NCBI GenBank assembly: GCA_900554625.1
Contig: USHP01000096.1
Coordinates: 1-7,181 of the forward strand
DNA: 7,181 nucleotides
Source: an uncultured Eubacteriales bacterium
GTDB lineage: Bacteria; Bacillota; Clostridia; Oscillospirales; Oscillospiraceae
Direction of reading: 5' to 3'
The position numbers and the translations under genes were made by a program. Below are positions 3,882-7,181 of the stretch, piece after piece (positions within the stretch are counted from its first letter, which is position 1; every line of letters starts with the position of its first letter). A model generated the notes under the pieces. That model had not been told where the DNA came from and did not search any database. It worked only from the letters and a program-made list of their open reading frames with translations.

Positions 3882-5587
3882 CGGATCGGGAAAAGATAGT
3901 TTCAAATGATTATTATGATTTAATTAGCGATTTCAGATTGGCAGGAGGTCTTCTGGGGGATTTATCAGATTCCGTCTATCAGCCGGTAGGCGGAGAAATA
4001 TCAATTGTCTATGTAAACCGGGCAGCCACACCGCCAATGAGTGTCAGCAATTTTACTTATCCGGTAATACCGAAGATATATGGATTGATGCAGAACCTGC
4101 CAGAGGAAACCTTTGATCCTACCCAGCTTATCCAAAGTGGTATCACACAAGTGCAGGAAGGGGCGCTTGGCCTTACAGGAAGAGGGGTAGTTATAGGATT
4201 TCTGGATACCGGGATTCGTTATGATGATGATGTGTTCAGAAATGAAGATGGCAGTACCCGTATTCTTGGTATATGGGATCAGACCTTGCAGACAGGTGAT
4301 CCGCCGGAAGGCATTCTTTATGGAACGGAGTATAAGCAGGACGTCATCAATCAGGCCCTTAGAAGCGACAATCCAAGAGAAATAGTTCCCAGCTATGATG
4401 AAAACGGGCATGGTACCGCCATTGCCAGCGTGGCGGCAGGGAGCCGTTTAGGAAATGGGTTTCGGTTTATAGGTGCGGCGCCTCAGGCAGATATTGTGAT
4501 GGTTAAGCTTCGGGAAGCAAAACCTCATTTGAAGGATTTTTATCTGGTGCCCCAGGAGGTGGCGGCATATGCAGAGAGCGATATTCTGGTGGCACTACGG
4601 TATCTGGAAAGTTATGCCATATCGCTGGTAAAACCGCTGGTCATCTGTTTTGGTCTGGGAACAAATCTGGGAGACCATGAAGGACATTCCATTTTGGCAG
4701 ATTATCTGAATCAGATCGCCACCAGACGCAGCAGGGCGGTAATTGTCTGCGGAGGAAATGAGGGCAACAGCGGGCATCATTATCATGGAATTCCGGTGGA
4801 AGGCCTTGCCGAAACCATTGATAATGTGGAAATACGGGTGGATGGAAGCGAAAACGGATTTGTGGCGGAGCTCTGGGGCAGTGTTCCTGCCACTCATGCA
4901 ATATCCATTCGGACGCCGGGGGGCGAGATTACTCCCAAGGTAGATTTCAGAGAGCAGAACAGCCGGGAGTTTGTTTTTATCTATGAAAGAACCAGAGTTC
5001 AGGTGGATCATGTATTAGTGGAGCCGGGATCAGGGGAAGAACTGATTTTTTTCAGGTTTATTGATCCTACGCCCGGAGTCTGGACAATACAGGTTACTAT
5101 CAGTGGGAGCAGTGAAGGAAGCGAGTTTCATATCTGGCTGCCCCTGACAGAATTTTTGCAGAGGGAAACTTATTTTCTGCGCCCCTCCCCCTATACTACC
5201 TTAACAGAACCTTCTAATGTGCGTGAGGTGATCACCACTACTACCTATAATGATGCCAACGGCAGCTTCTGGGCAGATTCAGGAAGAGGTTATACCCGGA
5301 TGGGAAGGATCAAACCGGATATTTGTTCTCCGGGAGTAGATATCAGTACCATTCTTGGACGCAGAACCGGTTCCAGCATGGCGGTTGCGCTGGCAGCAGG
5401 GGCATCTGCGCTGTTTCTGGAATGGGCAGTAATAGAGCGCAACCAGGTCAGAGTGGAAAGCAGAGAACTTAAAAACTATCTTATCCGGGGAGCAAAACGT
5501 TCACCGGGCGAAAGCTATCCAAATCGGGAATGGGGATATGGGCGGCTTGATTTGACCGGAATTTTTAATGTTCTGGCAGGAGTATAA
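3878..5587 (+). CDS. Subtilisin-like serine protease (S8 family, clostridial Csp-like)
   Basis: A 569-residue subtilase with the catalytic triad intact: Asp110 in FLDTGI, His178 in NGHGT, and Ser500 in TGSSMA; the oxyanion Asn is Asn294 in CGGNEG. The active-site motif is GSSMA instead of the more usual GTSMA. Residues 1-95 resemble the prodomain of this group; there is no signal peptide or membrane helix, so the enzyme should be cytoplasmic or packaged in the spore. About 200 residues separate the Asn and Ser motifs, with an inserted beta-rich segment (roughly 315-450) like the jellyroll of Clostridium Csp proteases that activate the spore cortex hydrolase SleC. Whether this one acts in germination is unknown: no sleC or csp partner is nearby, and Lachnospiraceae carry many such peptidases. 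The start at 3878 gives the expected N-terminus (EKIVSNDYYDLI) but has no clear ribosome binding site. No terminator is seen downstream. Confidence 0.92.
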   Translation: MTDREKIVSNDYYDLISDFRLAGGLLGDLSDSVYQPVGGEISIVYVNRAATPPMSVSNFTYPVIPKIYGLMQNLPEETFDPTQLIQSGITQVQEGALGLTGRGVVIGFLDTGIRYDDDVFRNEDGSTRILGIWDQTLQTGDPPEGILYGTEYKQDVINQALRSDNPREIVPSYDENGHGTAIASVAAGSRLGNGFRFIGAAPQADIVMVKLREAKPHLKDFYLVPQEVAAYAESDILVALRYLESYAISLVKPLVICFGLGTNLGDHEGHSILADYLNQIATRRSRAVIVCGGNEGNSGHHYHGIPVEGLAETIDNVEIRVDGSENGFVAELWGSVPATHAISIRTPGGEITPKVDFREQNSREFVFIYERTRVQVDHVLVEPGSGEELIFFRFIDPTPGVWTIQVTISGSSEGSEFHIWLPLTEFLQRETYFLRPSPYTTLTEPSNVREVITTTTYNDANGSFWADSGRGYTRMGRIKPDICSPGVDISTILGRRTGSSMAVALAAGASALFLEWAVIERNQVRVESRELKNYLIRGAKRSPGESYPNREWGYGRLDLTGIFNVLAGV

Positions 5588-5736
5588 ATTACATTTTTAT
5601 TAACACTGAATTAGGACAAAAGCACCTGAAAGTTGACAGATAGTTGATAGTATGCAACCGAATTGTCTGATAAAATTTGGAAAAAGACTCTTATAACGGA
5701 GTTTTAGTAACATAGAAGCAGATAGGAGGTCGCATT
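5588..5736 (+). promoter_or_regulatory. Leader/promoter region of the chemoreceptor gene
   Basis: The 149 bases contain no gene and no terminator for the protease. TTGACA occurs at 5633-5638 but lacks a good -10 at the right distance. A seven-base stem (AAGACTC 5684-5690 with GAGTTTT 5699-5705, one G-T pair, eight-base loop) lies 18 bases before the ribosome binding site AGGAGGT (5724-5730). GATAGT is repeated at 5639 and 5646. The promoter cannot be placed confidently. Confidence 0.35.
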
Positions 5737-6987
5737 ATGAAAAGGAGTTTTAAGAGAAGGCTGAAAATCATATTTGGTTCGATAGCACTACTTTTTATAG
5801 TATCAGAAATCTTTGTTATTATTGAGATACTGGGAGTCGGTTCAGTGGTCAGCAATATTATCAGTCAGCTTGTGCTGATAAGCATCAATATTGCGGCGGT
5901 AATTGCAGGTTACTATATCATTTCCAGGGATCTGCTGGCTCCGCTTATCGAGATGGATTCAGCAGCAATTGAGCTTTCTGAGGGAAATCTTTCTATTGAC
6001 GTTGCCCATGAGTCAGAGGATGAGGTGGGAACCTTAGCAGATAGTTTCCGGAATCTGATTTCGGGGCAGAGCAGGATGATAAATGATATGTCCAATATTA
6101 TCTGTGAGTTTAAAGAGGGTAATTTTAATGTCAGAACTGCCTGCCGTGAGGATTATAAGGGAAGCTTTTCGGCGATTCTGAATAATTTATCGGCACTGGC
6201 AATATCCTTCAGTGCCACCATGGACAATATTGATAAGGCAGCGAATGAGGTTTCCCGGGAATCCGGCGAGCTTGCAGATTGTTCCCAGGATCTTGCAAGC
6301 GGAGCCAGCGATCAGGCGGCGGCTGTGGAGCAGTTGCTGGCCAGCTTCATCAGTATTATGGAGCAGGTGACGGAAAATAACAAAGCAACAGCCCAGACCT
6401 GTGATAATGCAAAAGTTATTGGGGAGCAGGCCGAGGTGAGCCGGCAGAAAATGAGCCAGTTGACTGGGGCCATGGAGAAGATTCAGGAAACCTCAGGGGA
6501 GATTGAGGAAATTATCAGTGAAATTGAAAATATTGCTTCACAGACCAATTTGCTGTCCTTAAATGCCACTATCGAAGCGGCCAGGGCAGGTGAAGCGGGC
6601 AAGGGCTTTGCGGTTGTGGCGGATGAGATCCGTAAACTTGCAGAGAACAGTGCGGAGTGTGCTGTCAGCACGAAAAAGCTGATTACGAAGTCCCTTCAGG
6701 AGATTGAAAAGGGAAACAATATTTCAGTGGAGACCTCAGATGCCATGAATGAATCTATTCAGGAGCTGGCGAGTCTGATTGAAGCGATTGAAAGTATCCA
6801 GCAAAATTCCCAGAAGCAGGAAACTATTTTGAAGGAGCTTGAGGCAGGCGTCGAGCAGATATCCGGCGTTATCCAGAACAATTCGGCTGCGGCACAGCAG
6901 AATACAGCCTCCAGCCAGCAGCTTGCGATACAGGCCGATGTTTTAAAGGATATGGTAAACAAATTCCAGTTAAGACAGGCAGGCTGA
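5737..6987 (+). CDS. Methyl-accepting chemotaxis protein with minimal external loop and tandem HAMP
   Basis: A 416-residue chemoreceptor. Two membrane helices (about residues 9-32 and 41-63) are joined by a loop of only some ten residues, so there is no extracellular ligand-binding domain. A HAMP unit follows (about 62-113, with EGNLSIDV and [13 protein letters not shown]), then a second HAMP-like segment (about 114-165, [20 protein letters not shown]). The coiled-coil signalling domain runs from about 165 to 412 with the conserved hairpin tip at 267-303 ([39 protein letters not shown]), which binds CheA/CheW in known receptors. No C-terminal pentapeptide for CheR docking is present. Input may come from the membrane, the cytoplasm or a partner protein. 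AGGAGGT (5724-5730) six bases upstream fixes the start. The gene appears to be transcribed alone and ends in an intrinsic terminator. The cell probably has a chemosensory pathway elsewhere. Confidence 0.95.
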   Translation: MKRSFKRRLKIIFGSIALLFIVSEIFVIIEILGVGSVVSNIISQLVLISINIAAVIAGYYIISRDLLAPLIEMDSAAIELSEGNLSIDVAHESEDEVGTLADSFRNLISGQSRMINDMSNIICEFKEGNFNVRTACREDYKGSFSAILNNLSALAISFSATMDNIDKAANEVSRESGELADCSQDLASGASDQAAAVEQLLASFISIMEQVTENNKATAQTCDNAKVIGEQAEVSRQKMSQLTGAMEKIQETSGEIEEIISEIENIASQTNLLSLNATIEAARAGEAGKGFAVVADEIRKLAENSAECAVSTKKLITKSLQEIEKGNNISVETSDAMNESIQELASLIEAIESIQQNSQKQETILKELEAGVEQISGVIQNNSAAAQQNTASSQQLAIQADVLKDMVNKFQLRQAG

Positions 6988-7001
6988 CAATACGTATATG
7001 G

Positions 7002-7033
7002 AAGAGAGGCCCTTTTGCGGCTTCTCTTTTTTT
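7002..7033 (+). terminator. Intrinsic terminator after the chemoreceptor gene
   Basis: A nine-base stem (AGAGAGGCC 7003-7011 with GGCTTCTCT 7019-7027, one G-T pair) encloses a seven-base loop and is followed by a T-run to 7033. It starts 15 bases after the stop codon, a strong rho-independent terminator. Confidence 0.9.
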
Positions 7034-7060
7034 ATGACATAATTACATTATGACATAATT
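7032..7060. repeat. Tandem palindromic repeat TTATGACATAATT (two copies)
   Basis: TTATGACATAATT occurs at 7032-7044 and 7048-7060, a 16-base period. Each copy contains TTATG-A-CATAA, an inverted repeat around one central base. They lie upstream of a TATAAT box and could be paired binding sites for a dimeric regulator of the next gene. Confidence 0.5.
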
Positions 7061-7097
7061 TTACAATAAATTTATTTTTTTCTCTGTTAAATCATAG

Positions 7098-7172
7098 TAT
7101 AATGACTATAGTACTAATTTTTTATAGATTGTGCTTGTTTGTTCAGCAAGCGTAATACTGACATCACAAGCA
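7098..7172 (+). promoter_or_regulatory. Candidate promoter and structured leader of the next gene
   Basis: A consensus TATAAT (7098-7103) has no good -35 sequence 16-18 bases upstream, only a T-rich stretch. The expected transcript would include TGCTTGT (7132-7138), which can pair either through GCTTG with CAAGC at 7147-7151 or fully with ACAAGCA at 7166-7172. The two hairpins exclude each other. No coding start is seen before the window ends. Confidence 0.35.
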
Positions 7173-7181
7173 ACATAGCAA

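Noticed and set aside
5644..5676. Possible sigma-28 (flagellar) promoter for the chemoreceptor
   Set aside because: TCTGATAA at 5666-5673 resembles the -10 element, but the -35 position reads ATAG or TAGT instead of TAAA; too weak to annotate.
5588..5736. Cyclic-di-GMP riboswitch before the chemoreceptor
   Set aside because: Such riboswitches are common upstream of clostridial chemoreceptor genes, but none of the conserved class I elements (for example GGCAAACC) is present.
1..7181. CRISPR array, insertion sequence, tRNA or rRNA genes
   Set aside because: No regularly spaced repeats, transposase, terminal inverted repeats or structural RNA signatures were seen when reading the window.

Overview
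The window looks like a chromosomal segment of a low-to-mid GC Gram-positive anaerobe, most likely a Clostridia/Lachnospiraceae-type gut bacterium. The support is strong AGGAGG ribosome binding sites, TTGACA/TATAAT-like promoters, a clostridial-type subtilase of the Csp group, and small Firmicutes-type regulators. The genus cannot be set from this sequence alone.

Left third (1-2783, all on the minus strand): a TetR-family regulator, an intrinsic terminator, then two adjacent ABC half-transporter genes 16 bases apart, the second cut by the window edge. The complete one carries the D-loop variant ATAFADPENE, which I associate with the IrtAB/YbtPQ group of siderophore-linked transporters. This part is markedly GC-rich at its left end (about 75% in a sampled block at 61-120).

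Middle (2784-3877): a divergent control region, then a small MxCxxC heavy-metal-associated protein on the plus strand. Two near-identical palindromes of the form TAGTTA-N4-TAACTA lie just upstream of the ABC operon and of the metal-binding gene. They resemble DtxR/IdeR-type iron boxes and suggest that one metal-responsive repressor controls both units. The tetR promoter has its own, different palindrome. Next comes a toxin-antitoxin remnant on the minus strand: an intact Phd/YefM-type antitoxin with an operator of perfect 11-base arms, and a RelE/ParE-like toxin that is broken by an early stop and truncated. The bases between the antitoxin promoter and the next gene are non-genic but hold nested complementary stems and a short coding-like fragment.

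Right half (3878-7181, plus strand): a cytoplasmic subtilisin-like serine protease with an intact catalytic triad and an inserted domain, then a methyl-accepting chemotaxis protein with two transmembrane helices, almost no external loop and apparently two HAMP units, closed by a clear terminator. The last 148 bases hold tandem palindromic repeats, a TATAAT box and a leader with two competing hairpins, probably the control region of the next gene outside the window.

The most notable material is regulatory: the shared metal-box-like operators and the decaying toxin-antitoxin locus. I do not see a clearly new multi-gene system.
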